Source: Streptomyces zhihengii
GTDB lineage: Bacteria; Actinomycetota; Actinomycetes; Streptomycetales; Streptomycetaceae
Assembly (NCBI RefSeq): GCF_016919245.1
Contig: NZ_JAFEJA010000001.1
Span: forward strand, 4,851,501-4,915,500
Length of the DNA: 64,000 bases
Reading direction: 5' to 3'
Shown here: positions 8,550-17,872 of the stretch, piece after piece
Numbering within the stretch: position 1 is the stretch's first letter
Layout of the letters: every line of letters begins with the position of its first letter
Made by a program: the position numbers and the translations under genes
Notes under the pieces: generated by a model
What the model was told of the DNA's origin: nothing
Databases searched by the model: none
What the model saw: only the letters and a program-made list of their open reading frames with translations

Positions 8550-8616
8550 TTCGCGGCGCGCCACCCATCGCGGCGCACCGCCCTCATGCCGCACCACCCT
8601 TCGCGGCGCACCACCC
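8550..8616 (+). repeat. short imperfect repeats in the ohr leader
   Basis: The leader of ohr contains TTCGCGGCGCGCCACCC (8550), TCGCGGCGCACCGCCC (8568), GCCGCACCACCC (8588) and TTCGCGGCGCACCACCC (8600). These are four related units spaced about 12-19 bases. They are probably transcribed as the 5' untranslated region. Function is unknown. Confidence 0.5.
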
Positions 8617-8627
8617 GGGGAACGCAC

Positions 8628-9077
8628 ATGATCGACGACACCGAGCCCGCCGACACCCGGCCCACCAGGATCGTGTACGTGGCGGAGGCCACCGCGCACG
8701 GCGGCCGCGAGGGCTGGGTCACCAGCCAGGACGGGCAGCTCGACCTCCGGCTGGCCATGCCGCCCGCCTTCGGCGGCGACGGCGCGGGCACCAACCCGGA
8801 GCAGCTCTTCGCCGCCGGGTACAGCGCCTGCTTCCACAACGCCCTGGTGATCGTCGGCCGCCGGGCCGGCCTCGACCTGAGCGGCTCCACCGTCGCCGCC
8901 AAGGTCGGCATCGGCCCCAACGACGCCCGGGGCTACGGCCTGGCCGTCGCGCTCAGCGTCTCCCTCCCGCTGGTGGACCAGGACCTCGCGGCGCGGCTGG
9001 TCTCCGCCGCGCACCAGGTCTGCCCGTACTCCAACGCCACCCGCGACAACATCGACGTCTCCATCGTGCTGAGCTGA
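8628..9077 (+). CDS. ohr: organic hydroperoxide resistance protein Ohr (OsmC family)
   Basis: A 149-residue OsmC/Ohr peroxidase with both catalytic cysteines: Cys68 in GYSACFHNAL and Cys132 in HQVCPYSNATRDN. It reduces organic and lipid hydroperoxides in the cytoplasm using lipoylated protein as donor. ATG 8628 is chosen because GGGGA lies 8 bases upstream; an earlier in-frame ATG at 8586 lies within the leader repeats. It lies directly after ohrR, as in many bacteria, and is expected to be induced by organic peroxides. Confidence 0.92.
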   Translation: MIDDTEPADTRPTRIVYVAEATAHGGREGWVTSQDGQLDLRLAMPPAFGGDGAGTNPEQLFAAGYSACFHNALVIVGRRAGLDLSGSTVAAKVGIGPNDARGYGLAVALSVSLPLVDQDLAARLVSAAHQVCPYSNATRDNIDVSIVLS

Positions 9078-9180
9078 GGGCCGGCCGGGTCGCGGGGCCG
9101 GGCCGGGGCCACCCGCGGTCATCCTGGTCCGGACCACGTTGCACCATGGGGGGATGGACGGCGGCGAAGGAGCACCTGTG

Positions 9181-10344
9181 GTGGATGTGCGGGGCACGGT
9201 GGCGGACGGCTTCGAAGCGGTCGCGGACGCCTTCGTGCGCAACTTCGAGCAGCGCGGCGAACGCGGCGCGGCCGTCGCCGTCTACCGGGACGGGCGCAAG
9301 GTCGTCGACCTGTGGGCCGGCACCCGGGACGTCGACGGGACGGAACCGTGGGCCGTGGACACGGCCCAGGTCGTGCGCTCGGCGACCAAGGGCGTGGCCG
9401 CGGCCGTCGTCCTGCTGCTCCACCAGCGCGGCCAGATCGACCTGGACGCCCCCGTCGGCACGTACTGGCCCGAGTTCAAGGCGGCCGGCAAGGAGCGCGT
9501 CCTCGTCCGCCATGTGCTCGCCCACCGCGCCGGACTCCCCGTGCTGGACCGGCCGCTGACCCCCGCCGAGGCGGCCGACGGGGTCAGCGGCGCCGCCGCC
9601 GTCGCCGCCCAGGCACCCGCCTGGGCGCCGGGCACCGACCACGGCTACCACGCGCAGACGTACAGCTGGCTGCTGGCCGAACTCGTCAAGAGGGTCAGCG
9701 GACGCACCATCGGCCGCTGGGTCGCCGAGGAGATCGCCCGCCCGCTCGGCCTCGACTTCTGGCTGGGCATACCCGCCGACGAGGCCCACCGGGCCGGCCG
9801 CATCGGGCCCGTCGCCGAACCGGAGCCGGCCGAGGGCGGCGGGCTGCGGCTGCGGCCCAAGCGCTCCGTCTCCGAGGCGTACCGCGATCCCGGATCGCTG
9901 ACCCGGCGCGCCTTCGGCGCCATCGACCCGCTCCCCGACGAGAACGACCCCGCCTACCGCGCCGCCGAACTCCCCGCCTCCGGCGGCATCTCGACCGCCC
10001 GCGCCCTCGCCCGCTTCTACGCCGCCACCATCGGCGACGTCGACGGCGGCAGCCGGCTGTTCGCCCCCGCGACGCTCACCCTGGCCCGCACCGAGGAGTC
10101 GGCCGGCCCCGACCGGGTGCTGGTGGTCTCCACCCGGTACGGGCTCGGCTTCATGCTGCACGGCCCGGCGGCGCCGCTGCTCGGGCCCGGCTCCTTCGGC
10201 CACCCGGGCCGCGGCGGCTCGCTGGGCTTCGCCGACCCCGAGTCCGGGATCGCGCTCGGCTACACGACGAACGGCATGCGCAAGGGAGTCACCGCCGACC
10301 CCCGTGCGCAGGCGCTGATCCGCGCGGTACGTTCCAGCCTGTGA
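9181..10344 (+). CDS. serine hydrolase, beta-lactamase class C / esterase EstB type
   Basis: A 387-residue beta-lactamase-fold hydrolase. The nucleophile motif SATK is at residues 67-70 and the Tyr motif YSW at about 161-163. A C-terminal FGHPGRGGS (near 10195) stands in place of the KTG box. There is no signal peptide, so it is likely a cytoplasmic esterase rather than an antibiotic-degrading enzyme. AAGGAG at 9167-9172 favours the GTG at 9181 (or 9178); an ATG at 9154 is a weaker option. It overlaps the next gene, an SDR, by GTGA, so the pair is likely co-translated. Substrate unknown. Confidence 0.88.
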   Translation: MDVRGTVADGFEAVADAFVRNFEQRGERGAAVAVYRDGRKVVDLWAGTRDVDGTEPWAVDTAQVVRSATKGVAAAVVLLLHQRGQIDLDAPVGTYWPEFKAAGKERVLVRHVLAHRAGLPVLDRPLTPAEAADGVSGAAAVAAQAPAWAPGTDHGYHAQTYSWLLAELVKRVSGRTIGRWVAEEIARPLGLDFWLGIPADEAHRAGRIGPVAEPEPAEGGGLRLRPKRSVSEAYRDPGSLTRRAFGAIDPLPDENDPAYRAAELPASGGISTARALARFYAATIGDVDGGSRLFAPATLTLARTEESAGPDRVLVVSTRYGLGFMLHGPAAPLLGPGSFGHPGRGGSLGFADPESGIALGYTTNGMRKGVTADPRAQALIRAVRSSL

Positions 10345-11171
10345 CGGACGAGGCGGAAGTGCGGGCGGGGCGGTTCGAGGGCCACGGGGTGCTGATCACC
10401 GGGGCGGCGCGCGGCATCGGCGCGGCGACCGCCCGCCGGCTGGCGGCCGAGGGCGCCCGGGTGCTGGTCACCGACATCGACGCGGACGCGGCCGCCGCGA
10501 CGGCCGGGTCCGTCCCGGGGGCGCTGGCGCTGCGCTGCGACGTCGCCGACCGCGCCTCGGTCGAGGCGGCCGTCGCGTACGCCGTCGAACGGTTCGGCAC
10601 CCTCGACGTCCTCGTCAACAACGCGCTCTCCGCCACCCCCGACGCCCCGCGGTTCGAGGAGCAGCCCGACGACGGCTGGTCGCGCGACCTGGACATCTGC
10701 CTGACCGGCGCCATGCGGTGCGCCCGGGCCGCGCTCGGACATCTGGCGGCCGGCGGCCGGGGCGCGATCGTCAACATCGGCTCCGTCAACGCCGAGCAGT
10801 CCTTCGGCGGTCACGCCTACAGCGCCGCCAAGGCCGGACTCGCCTCGCTCACCCGCACCCTCGCGGCGGAGGCCGCCCCGCGAGGCGTCCGCGTCAACCA
10901 GATCAACCCCGGCACCATCCGCACCCGGGCCTGGGAGGGCCGCGAGGAGATGCTGGAGCACCTGCGCGGGGTCTATCCGCTCGGCCGGGTCGGCGAGCCG
11001 GAGGACATCGCCGCCGCCGTCGCCTTCCTCGCCTCCCGGGACGCCGCCTGGATCACCGGCACCACCCTGCGCGTCGACGGCGGGCTGCTGGCCGTCAACA
11101 CGGGCTTCCGCCCGCCGCGGGATGCCGCGGCCCCGAGCGCCCCGTCGACGCCGCCGCCAGCACGAACGTGA
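10341..11171 (+). CDS. short-chain dehydrogenase/reductase (SDR)
   Basis: A classical SDR of 276 residues. The cofactor motif TGAARGIG is at 20-27, followed by an Asp in TDID (NAD preference likely), then NNA, and the catalytic YSAAK with Tyr160 and Lys164. It ends in WITGTTLRVDGG, the usual family C-terminus, followed by a Pro/Ala tail. GTG 10341 overlaps the hydrolase stop, implying translational coupling. The last 77 bases overlap the 3' end of the opposing DUF817 gene. Substrate unknown. Confidence 0.9.
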   Translation: MTDEAEVRAGRFEGHGVLITGAARGIGAATARRLAAEGARVLVTDIDADAAAATAGSVPGALALRCDVADRASVEAAVAYAVERFGTLDVLVNNALSATPDAPRFEEQPDDGWSRDLDICLTGAMRCARAALGHLAAGGRGAIVNIGSVNAEQSFGGHAYSAAKAGLASLTRTLAAEAAPRGVRVNQINPGTIRTRAWEGREEMLEHLRGVYPLGRVGEPEDIAAAVAFLASRDAAWITGTTLRVDGGLLAVNTGFRPPRDAAAPSAPSTPPPART

Positions 11172-11880
11172 CCGAGATCAGCAGCGCCCACGCCCCGAAC
11201 TTGGCCACCGACACCGGCTGCCAGCCGTCGAGCTGGTCCGGATAGCTCCAGGCGCCCGCCCAGGTCGCAGCGTTCTCGGCGACCCACAGGAAGAAGCCGA
11301 TCAGCACGAACGACAGCGCCAGCGGCATCCGGTGGTCGCGGGCCCCCACCCGGAAGCGCACCCAGGTCCCGGCCGTGGCCGCCAGCAGCAGCGCGGCCAG
11401 CGGCCAGCGGGCGTCCGGCAGCCAGTGGTGGCTGAAGAAGTTCACGTAGACCGCGCCCGCCAGGACCGCCATCACCCGGGGCCGGTATCCCGTCAGCCGC
11501 AGGTCGAACAGACGCCACGCACGGCAGATGTAGCTGGCCACGGCCGCGTACAGGAAGCCCCCGTAGAGCGGCACGCCCCCGATCTTCGTCAGCGCCTCCT
11601 CGGGGTAACTCCACGAGCCCATCCGCACCTTGACCAGCTCGAAGAGCAGGCCGATGGCATGGGCGCCGGCGATCACGGCGAGGTCCCGCGGGCTGTCCCA
11701 GCCGGCCTTCCAGGCGACGGCGGTGAGCACGGCGCCGTAGAGGAGCAGCAGGTCGTAGCGGGCGACGGGCAGTTCGGGCAGCAGATTCGAGACGGCGATG
11801 CCGCAGACCAGCGCGACGGCGAAGGCGCAGCAGCGCGCCTCCAGCACCGCGAACCGCAGCAACTGACGTGTCCCGTCCAT
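11095..11880 (-). CDS. DUF817 family integral membrane protein
   Basis: A 261-residue protein with about eight predicted membrane helices. Conserved DUF817-type stretches include LFELVKVRMGSWSYPEEAL, GGVPLYGGFLYAAVASY, VNFFSHHWLPD and LGFFLWVAEN-like FFLWVAENAATWAGAWSYP. The function of the family is not known. ATG 11880 is preferred over ATG 11892 because GGGGA sits 6 bases ahead. Its 3' end overlaps the convergent SDR gene by 77 bases; the overlapping tails are both low-conservation Ala/Pro/Gly sequence. Confidence 0.85.
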   Translation of the reverse strand: MDGTRQLLRFAVLEARCCAFAVALVCGIAVSNLLPELPVARYDLLLLYGAVLTAVAWKAGWDSPRDLAVIAGAHAIGLLFELVKVRMGSWSYPEEALTKIGGVPLYGGFLYAAVASYICRAWRLFDLRLTGYRPRVMAVLAGAVYVNFFSHHWLPDARWPLAALLLAATAGTWVRFRVGARDHRMPLALSFVLIGFFLWVAENAATWAGAWSYPDQLDGWQPVSVAKFGAWALLISVTFVLAAASTGRSGPRHPAAGGSPC

Positions 11881-11957
11881 GAGCGTCCCCATGGGGAGGG
11901 GGACGCCGCGGCGGCGGCGGCGGTTCGCCCCGCGCCGCGGGCACCGGCTCGTGCGGA

Positions 11958-12809
11958 TCACCCCGCCTTGAGCATCAGCCCGATGCCGACGACCATCAGG
12001 CCCGCGGCGATCACCCGGGGAGCGCCGAAGCGCTCCTTGAACAGCAGCGCGCCGATCGCCGCGCCCGCGATGATCGACGACTCGCGCAGCGCCGCCACCG
12101 GCGCCAGCGGCGCACGCGTCTGCGCCCACAGCACCAGGCCGTACGCGGCGATCGACATGGCCGCTCCGAGCAGCCCGCGCGCCGCGTGCGGGCGCAACTG
12201 GGCGAGCAGCGCGCCCCGGCGCGTGGCGACGGCGTACGCGGGGATCAGCACGCCCTCCAGGATCATCAGCCAGGCGATGTAGCCGATCGGGGTGCCCGAG
12301 GCGCGCACCCCCACCCCGTCCACCACCGTGTACGCGGCGATCGACACCCCGGTCGCCAGCGCGGCCACCAGGGCCGCCCAGTGCGGGCGCCTGCCCGAGC
12401 CCCGGATGCCCCACAGCGCCACCCCGACCAGCCCCGCGGAGGCGATGGCCACGCCCGCGAGCTGCCAGCCGCCGATGTGCTCGCCGACGAACAGCGCCGC
12501 CGCGACCGTCACCACCAGCGGGGCCGTGCCCCGGGCGATCGGATACATCTGGCCGAAGTCGCCGAGGCTGAACGACCGCATCAGCAGCGCCTGGTAGCCG
12601 ACGTGCAGCAGCGCCGAGACGACCAGGTACGGCCACGCCCCGGCCGCGGGCAGCGGGGCGAAGCAGGCCATCACGGCGCCCATCACGGCCGCCCCGCCCG
12701 CGATCAGGGTGAAGGCGACGAGCTGGTCCTTGATCCGGTGGGCCAGCGCGTTCCAGCCGGCGTGGGTGACCGCGGCCACCAGCACGGCGGCCACGACCAG
12801 GGGCGTCAC
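11958..12809 (-). CDS. EamA/DMT family transporter
   Basis: A 283-residue membrane protein with ten predicted helices in two EamA repeats. Examples are MYPIARGTAPLVVTVAAALF in repeat one and LAPVAALRESSIIAGAAIGA in repeat two; both place the P/R-E/R motif typical of drug/metabolite transporters. It starts at GTG 12809, overlapping the ybaK-like stop by GTGA, so the two are co-translated. It is likely a small-molecule exporter of unknown substrate. Confidence 0.88.
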   Translation of the reverse strand: MTPLVVAAVLVAAVTHAGWNALAHRIKDQLVAFTLIAGGAAVMGAVMACFAPLPAAGAWPYLVVSALLHVGYQALLMRSFSLGDFGQMYPIARGTAPLVVTVAAALFVGEHIGGWQLAGVAIASAGLVGVALWGIRGSGRRPHWAALVAALATGVSIAAYTVVDGVGVRASGTPIGYIAWLMILEGVLIPAYAVATRRGALLAQLRPHAARGLLGAAMSIAAYGLVLWAQTRAPLAPVAALRESSIIAGAAIGALLFKERFGAPRVIAAGLMVVGIGLMLKAG

Positions 12810-13324
12810 GCCGTGCGCTCGCGGACGTCCACGACGGTCGCGCCCGCGTGGGCGATCAGGGCCTGGGGGTCGAGCGGGAAGACGGTGTGGGGCGTGCCGG
12901 CCGCCGCCCACACCACCGCGTGGTCCAGCAGCCCCCGGTCGGCGAGCACCCGGCTGCGGGTCAGGTGGCCGAACGGCGGGACGCCGCCGATGGCGTAGCC
13001 GGTGGTCGCGCGGACCGTGTCCGCGCCCGCCCGCTTCACCGCGGCGGCGCCCAGCTCCTGGCGGACCCGCTCGACGTCGACCCGGGACGAGCCGTCCACC
13101 AGGACCACCACCGGCTCGCCCGGCCCGTCGTCCCCGGCGTCCGCCGCCCGGACCTCGAAGACCAGCGACTTGACGATCTCGGCGACGTCGCAGCCGATCG
13201 CGTCGGCCGCCTGCTGGGCGGTCCGGGTGGCGTCCGGGAAGCGGCGCACCGGGACGGTGAGACCGAGCGCGCGCAGGGCGTCGGCGAAACGGGGGTGGGC
13301 GTCCGCTGTGTCGTGGGTGCTCAT
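12806..13324 (-). CDS. YbaK/EbsC family aminoacyl-tRNA deacylase
   Basis: A 172-residue YbaK/ProX-type protein. DVAEIVKSLVFE carries the conserved Lys (about residue 50), and ATGYAIGGVPPFGH and the late HTVFPLDP are family signatures. These enzymes hydrolyse mischarged tRNAs, such as Cys-tRNAPro, in the cytoplasm. It starts at ATG 13324 with a weak SD. It overlaps the EamA gene by 4 bases. Confidence 0.88.
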   Translation of the reverse strand: MSTHDTADAHPRFADALRALGLTVPVRRFPDATRTAQQAADAIGCDVAEIVKSLVFEVRAADAGDDGPGEPVVVLVDGSSRVDVERVRQELGAAAVKRAGADTVRATTGYAIGGVPPFGHLTRSRVLADRGLLDHAVVWAAAGTPHTVFPLDPQALIAHAGATVVDVRERTA

Positions 13325-13500
13325 GGCCCGCACGCTAGCGGTAGGTGTACGGGCCACGCGAATCTGTTTCGGGACCCGGTCACCCGGCACGCGCGGCCGG
13401 CGCCGGGACCGGTGCCGGGTTGGGCGCCGGGTCGGCCGCTTCGGTGGGCGGGCCCCGTCGTCGGTCGCCCGTGCCGGTGGCCGGCGCGGGCGACCGTGCC

Positions 13501-15138
13501 TCAGCGGGCGTTGAGGACGCGCGCCACGACATCGCCGCCGGAGTCGCCGCCGTGCCCGCCGGAGTCCACGACGGCCGCCGCCGCCAGGTCCCCGGCGTAT
13601 GCGGTGAACCAGGCGTTGGAGTCGCCCTGGCCGTCGACCTCGGCCGAGCCGGTCTTGGCGCCCTTGGCACCGCCGACCGAGGCCATCGCCCGCGCCCCGG
13701 TGCCCTCGCCCGTCGCGGCGGCGGCCATGAGCTGCCGCAGGGTGGCGGCCATGGTGCCCGGGAGCTGCCGGGTGGGGGCGAGGGTGCGGTCGTCGAGCGA
13801 CTGCGGGACGATCACCGGCTGCCGGAAGGCGCCGCCCTTCACGGTGGCGGCGATCGAGGCCATGTTGAGGGCGTTCATCTGGATCTTGCCCTGGCCGATG
13901 TAGGAGGCGGCCGTCTCCGCGCCCGAGGACGCCGGGACGGAGCCGTCCCAGGTCTTGACGCCCGTCTGCCACTCCTCACCGATGCCGAAGTACTTCTTCG
14001 CCGTCTCGCCGAGGGCGGTGCCGGCGTCCGTGCCGAGGGGCTTGACGGGCTTGATGAAGGTGGTGTTGCAGGAGTGGGCGAAGGCCCGCTGGAAGCTCGG
14101 CGTCCCGAGGTCGAAGTCCTTCAGGTTGTGGAACTCGCGCTCCCAGGTGACCGTCGCCGGGCACTCGACCTTCGAGCCGGGGCCGCTGACCAGCCCCTTG
14201 TCGATCATCATCGCGGCCGTGACGATCTTCATGGTGGAGCCGGGCGCCTGGGCGCCGCCGAAGGCGGTGTTGAAGCCGGCCGCCGGGTTGTTGGCCACGG
14301 CCCGTATGCGGCCGGTGCTGGGCTCGACGGCCACCACGGACGCCTTGTCGTACCGCTTGACCGCATTCTCCGCGGCGGCCTGCACGCCCGCGTCGAGGTA
14401 GGTCTGCAGCGTCCCCTCCTTGCCCTTCGTCAGGGTGAGCAGGGTCTTGTCGGGCACCGTCCTGTCGGCCGAGGTGATCGCCAGCTCGACCCCCGCGACG
14501 CCGCCCGCCTTCGCGCCGTACTTCTGCCGCAGTTCGGCCAGGACGCCCTTCAGCGAGGGGAACTTCTCCTCGGTCAGCTCGACGCCGTCCTTGTCGACCG
14601 CCTTGATGGGCGGCGCGGACGCCTCCGAGGTCACCAGCGAGGTGCCCTCGGTGAGTTCGGGATGGATCACCGAGGGCTGCCAGTCCACCAGCGGCCGGCC
14701 CGTGGTGAGCCCGCGGACCACGGTCAGCGACGAGGAGTACGCGAGGGGCTTGGACGCCCCCGCGTACTCCACGGTCGCCCGCACGGTGAACGGCACCTTC
14801 GCGCCCACCGCCTCGCCCGGCTCGATCACCGCCTCGGTGACGTGGGCCGTCGCGCCGTAGCCGGTGATCAGCGGTTCGGCCGCCGCCGCGTTGTTGGTGA
14901 GCTGGGCGGCGGTCGGGCCGTCGCCCGAGGCCCAGGCCGCCAGGAAGTCCGCGGCCGTCTTCTCGATCTCCTCCGCGTCGGGCGGACCGGTCTTCTTCGG
15001 CGCGGACTGCGTGGAGACGCCGCCCCCGTCGTCCCCGCCCGTCATCCCGTTCCAGAGGTTCCATCCCCCGTACCCCACACCCGTCGCCACGACGGCGAAC
15101 ACACCGCCGACGACGGCCACTTTCGCACCGCTGCGCAT
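13501..15138 (-). CDS. class B penicillin-binding protein (transpeptidase)
   Basis: A 545-residue peptidoglycan transpeptidase. A membrane anchor lies at about residues 5-27 (VAVVGGVFAVVATGVGY). An NTF2-like MecA-N type domain (about 55-165) and a dimerisation region precede the catalytic domain. That domain has S301-T-M-K304, a SCN motif in FAHSCNTTF and K495-T-G. It cross-links wall peptides outside the membrane. ATG 15138 has GGAGG-rich sequence 11-12 bases ahead; upstream frame extension carries no protein signature. It is divergent from the next gene. From memory, S. coelicolor has PBPs of this type close to ssgE and pmt. Confidence 0.9.
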   Translation of the reverse strand: MRSGAKVAVVGGVFAVVATGVGYGGWNLWNGMTGGDDGGGVSTQSAPKKTGPPDAEEIEKTAADFLAAWASGDGPTAAQLTNNAAAAEPLITGYGATAHVTEAVIEPGEAVGAKVPFTVRATVEYAGASKPLAYSSSLTVVRGLTTGRPLVDWQPSVIHPELTEGTSLVTSEASAPPIKAVDKDGVELTEEKFPSLKGVLAELRQKYGAKAGGVAGVELAITSADRTVPDKTLLTLTKGKEGTLQTYLDAGVQAAAENAVKRYDKASVVAVEPSTGRIRAVANNPAAGFNTAFGGAQAPGSTMKIVTAAMMIDKGLVSGPGSKVECPATVTWEREFHNLKDFDLGTPSFQRAFAHSCNTTFIKPVKPLGTDAGTALGETAKKYFGIGEEWQTGVKTWDGSVPASSGAETAASYIGQGKIQMNALNMASIAATVKGGAFRQPVIVPQSLDDRTLAPTRQLPGTMAATLRQLMAAAATGEGTGARAMASVGGAKGAKTGSAEVDGQGDSNAWFTAYAGDLAAAAVVDSGGHGGDSGGDVVARVLNAR

Positions 15139-15376
15139 GACCGCAGCCCCCTCCCCAGAGTGCACGCGCTTTCCATGAACGTGTTCAAATGCGCGAGTCA
15201 TCAGCACCCTACGGGACGTGAGTGACGTGCGGGCCGGCGTTTCCCGGACCGTGACCGTGAGCTGACGACCCGTGGGACACGCCCGGCGCACCCCGGGGAA
15301 CCATGAGGTGTCCATGCCGCGTCCCCGAGCGTGCGCGGTCCGGCGCCGCGCTCCCGCCCCGACGAGGAGATCCGGC

Positions 15377-16057
15377 ATGACCAACCCGTACGCGCAGCAG
15401 CCTCCGCAGCCACAACCGCAGCCGCCGGCCCCCCGGCGCTCCGGGGGGTGCCTCCAAGGGGTGGTCTCCCTCGCGGTGATCCTCGGCCTCGGCTACGGGG
15501 CCTCGCAGGTCTTCGGCGACGACGACTCCTCGTCGTCGAAGCCCTCCTCCTCCTCGTCGTCCGCCTCGGACGGGCAGGGCGGCTCCTGGAAGGTCGGCGA
15601 CTGCGGCGGCCCGGACCCGGAGAACCGTCCCGACGGCTACCGCGCCTTCGACTGCGACGACTCCGGCGCGACCTTCAAGGCGCTGGAGATCCAGGACGCG
15701 AGCATCCTGCCCGACTCCGTCCAGTGCCCGGCCGGCACCGACCTGATCATCCAGGTCTCCATCTCCTACGGTTCCTCGAACAAGGGCGGCGGCATCCCCA
15801 CCAACACGGTCTGCGGCCGCAACCTGGCCGGCGAGCACCCCGGCGACGCGGGTGCCGGCGGCGGCCAGCTCGTCAAGGGCGACTGCGTCACCTCGACCGC
15901 GCAGGAGGTCGCCTGCGCCTCCGGCGGCGCGGGCACCTACAAGGTGCTCGACCTCGTCAAGGGCAAGGAGAACTGCCCGGCGGGCACCACCGAGCCGATG
16001 GAGCTGCTGATGGCCATCGGTCGCCCCTACGACACCATCTGCGCCGGCAAGGCCTGA
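15377..16057 (+). CDS. membrane-anchored LppU-like hypothetical protein
   Basis: A 226-residue protein with a short proline/glutamine-rich cytoplasmic head, one membrane helix (about residues 27-45) and a Ser-rich linker. Two extracellular cysteine-rich repeats follow: VGDCGGPDPEN...FDCDD, then VKGDCVTSTAQEVACAS. This layout resembles the actinobacterial LppU/septum-formation family, but a function is not established. ATG 15377 has GAGGAG 7 bases upstream. It stands alone, divergent from the PBP and ended by a strong hairpin. Confidence 0.75.
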   Translation: MTNPYAQQPPQPQPQPPAPRRSGGCLQGVVSLAVILGLGYGASQVFGDDDSSSSKPSSSSSSASDGQGGSWKVGDCGGPDPENRPDGYRAFDCDDSGATFKALEIQDASILPDSVQCPAGTDLIIQVSISYGSSNKGGGIPTNTVCGRNLAGEHPGDAGAGGGQLVKGDCVTSTAQEVACASGGAGTYKVLDLVKGKENCPAGTTEPMELLMAIGRPYDTICAGKA

Positions 16058-16087
16058 GCCGGACCGGGCGGCGGCGGCCCTCAGGAC

Positions 16088-16128
16088 GGCGCGGGGCCCG
16101 GCACCTCACCGGTGCCGGGCCCCGCGCC
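16088..16128. terminator. hairpin terminator between convergent genes
   Basis: A perfect 18-bp GC stem (16088-16105 with 16111-16128) and a 5-base loop, placed 31 bases after the LppU-like stop and 8 bases before the pmt stop on the other strand. There is no clear T-run, as is common in Streptomyces. Confidence 0.8.
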
Positions 16129-16135
16129 GTGCGCG

Positions 16136-17872
16136 CTACACCCAGGTGTCGAGCCACATCCGGTTGCGCCACTCGTCCATCGGGATCGGCTGGCCGGTAT
16201 AGATCGGATAGAAGTAGATGAAGTTCCACACGATCAGCAGCACCAGCACACCCGCGCCGATGGCGCCCACCGCGCGGCGGCGTTCGTCGGAGCCCGGTGG
16301 GCCGAGGATCGCGCCGATCATCATGGCGACGGCCAGGCAGAGGAACGGCACGAACACCACCGCGTAGAACAGGAAGATCGTGCGCTCCTGGTAGTGCAGC
16401 CACGGGGCCCAGCCCGCCAGGAAGGCGCACAGGATGGCGCCCGCGCGCCAGTCGCGGCGGAACAGCCAGCGCCAGGCCACGTAGAGCAGGGCGAAGCAGG
16501 CGGCCCACCACAGCAGCGGGGTGCCGAGCGCCAGGACCTCGGCCGCGCACTTGTCGGCCGTGCCCGCGGGGCAGCCGCCGGTGCCCGCGGACGGGTCCTC
16601 GTAGAAGTACGAGACCGGGCGGCCGACCACGAGCCAGCTCCACGGGTTGGACTCGTAGGTGTGGCCGTCCGTGAGCCCCACATGGAACGTGTAGACCTGC
16701 GACTCGTAGTGCCACAGGCTGCGCAGCCAGTCCGGGAACAGCCAGTTCCAGGCGCTGTCCCGCCCGGGGCCGGTGCTCGCCCACTGGCGGTGGTAGCCCT
16801 TGTCGGTGACGATCCAGCCCGTCCAGGACAGCACATAGGTGGCCAGCGCGACCGGGACGGTGGAGACGAACGCGGGCACCAGGTCGTGCCGCAGCACCGC
16901 CTGGTACGGGCGGACCGCGCCCGCGGTGCGCCGGGTGCCGACGTCCCACAGCACGCTCATCACACAGAACGCGGCCATCACGAACAGGCCGTTCCACTTG
17001 GTGCCGGCCGCCAGGCCGAGCATCACGCCCGCCGTCAGCCGCCACGGCCGCCAGCCGAAGCGCAGCGAGGCAGCGATGCCCGCGTCGGGCCGCAGCACCC
17101 CGCCGGGGTCCTCGGGCAGCGCGGCGGCCATCCGCCGGCGGGTCCAGTCGCGGTCCAGCAGCAGCGCCCCGAACGCGGCCAGCACGAAGAACATCAGCAC
17201 CAGGTCGAGCAGTGCCGTGCGGCTCATCACGAAGTGCAGCCCGTCCACGGCCAGCAGGAGGCCCGCGAGACACCCGAGGAACGTGGAGCGGAACAGCCGG
17301 CGCCCGATGCGGCACAGCATCAGCACCGACAGGGTGCCGAGCACGGCCACCATGAACCGCCAACCGAACGGCGTGAAGTCGAACATCTTCTCGCCGAGGC
17401 CGATGACCCACTTGCCGACCGGCGGATGCACCACGTACCCGGGATCGACGGGCGGCGCCACGGCCGAGCCGTCCACCAGGATCCGCTTGTCGACGTCCTT
17501 GGGCCAACTGCCCTCGTACCCCTGGTTGATGAGCGCCCAGGCGTCCTTCGCGTAGTACGTCTCGTCGAATATCACCGCGTGCGGCTTGCCCAGGTTCCAG
17601 AACCGCAGCAGCCCCGCGACGAGCGCCACGAGCAGCGGACCGCCCCAGGCGGAGAGCCGCAGCAGGACGTCCGCGTCGGCGCGCCGGATGCCGAGCACCG
17701 GCCACAGTCCGCCGGAGGGACGGGTGTAGGGCGGCACGAGGCGTTCGCGCAGGCCGATCACCGGCCGGGGCGTGTAGCCGAACCGGCGCAGGCGCTGGAG
17801 CCGGCCGGGCGGCTGCGGCGGGGCTTCCTTGCCCTCGGAGCCCTCGTAGGTGGGAGGCGCGGTACTGGTCAC
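16136..17872 (-). CDS. pmt: protein O-mannosyltransferase
   Basis: A 578-residue multi-pass protein of the PMT family. The catalytic Asp-Glu pair lies in VIFDETYYAKD (Asp103, Glu104). HPPVGKW follows, and about ten more helices run to the C-terminus (WNFIYFYPIYTGQPIP). It transfers mannose from polyprenyl-phosphate-mannose to exported proteins during Sec export. In S. coelicolor the homologue serves as glycosylation enzyme and phage receptor pathway member. GTG 17872 has no SD; a -10-like TACGAT lies just upstream, so the mRNA may be leaderless. It is divergent from rsmI. Confidence 0.92.
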   Translation of the reverse strand: MTSTAPPTYEGSEGKEAPPQPPGRLQRLRRFGYTPRPVIGLRERLVPPYTRPSGGLWPVLGIRRADADVLLRLSAWGGPLLVALVAGLLRFWNLGKPHAVIFDETYYAKDAWALINQGYEGSWPKDVDKRILVDGSAVAPPVDPGYVVHPPVGKWVIGLGEKMFDFTPFGWRFMVAVLGTLSVLMLCRIGRRLFRSTFLGCLAGLLLAVDGLHFVMSRTALLDLVLMFFVLAAFGALLLDRDWTRRRMAAALPEDPGGVLRPDAGIAASLRFGWRPWRLTAGVMLGLAAGTKWNGLFVMAAFCVMSVLWDVGTRRTAGAVRPYQAVLRHDLVPAFVSTVPVALATYVLSWTGWIVTDKGYHRQWASTGPGRDSAWNWLFPDWLRSLWHYESQVYTFHVGLTDGHTYESNPWSWLVVGRPVSYFYEDPSAGTGGCPAGTADKCAAEVLALGTPLLWWAACFALLYVAWRWLFRRDWRAGAILCAFLAGWAPWLHYQERTIFLFYAVVFVPFLCLAVAMMIGAILGPPGSDERRRAVGAIGAGVLVLLIVWNFIYFYPIYTGQPIPMDEWRNRMWLDTWV

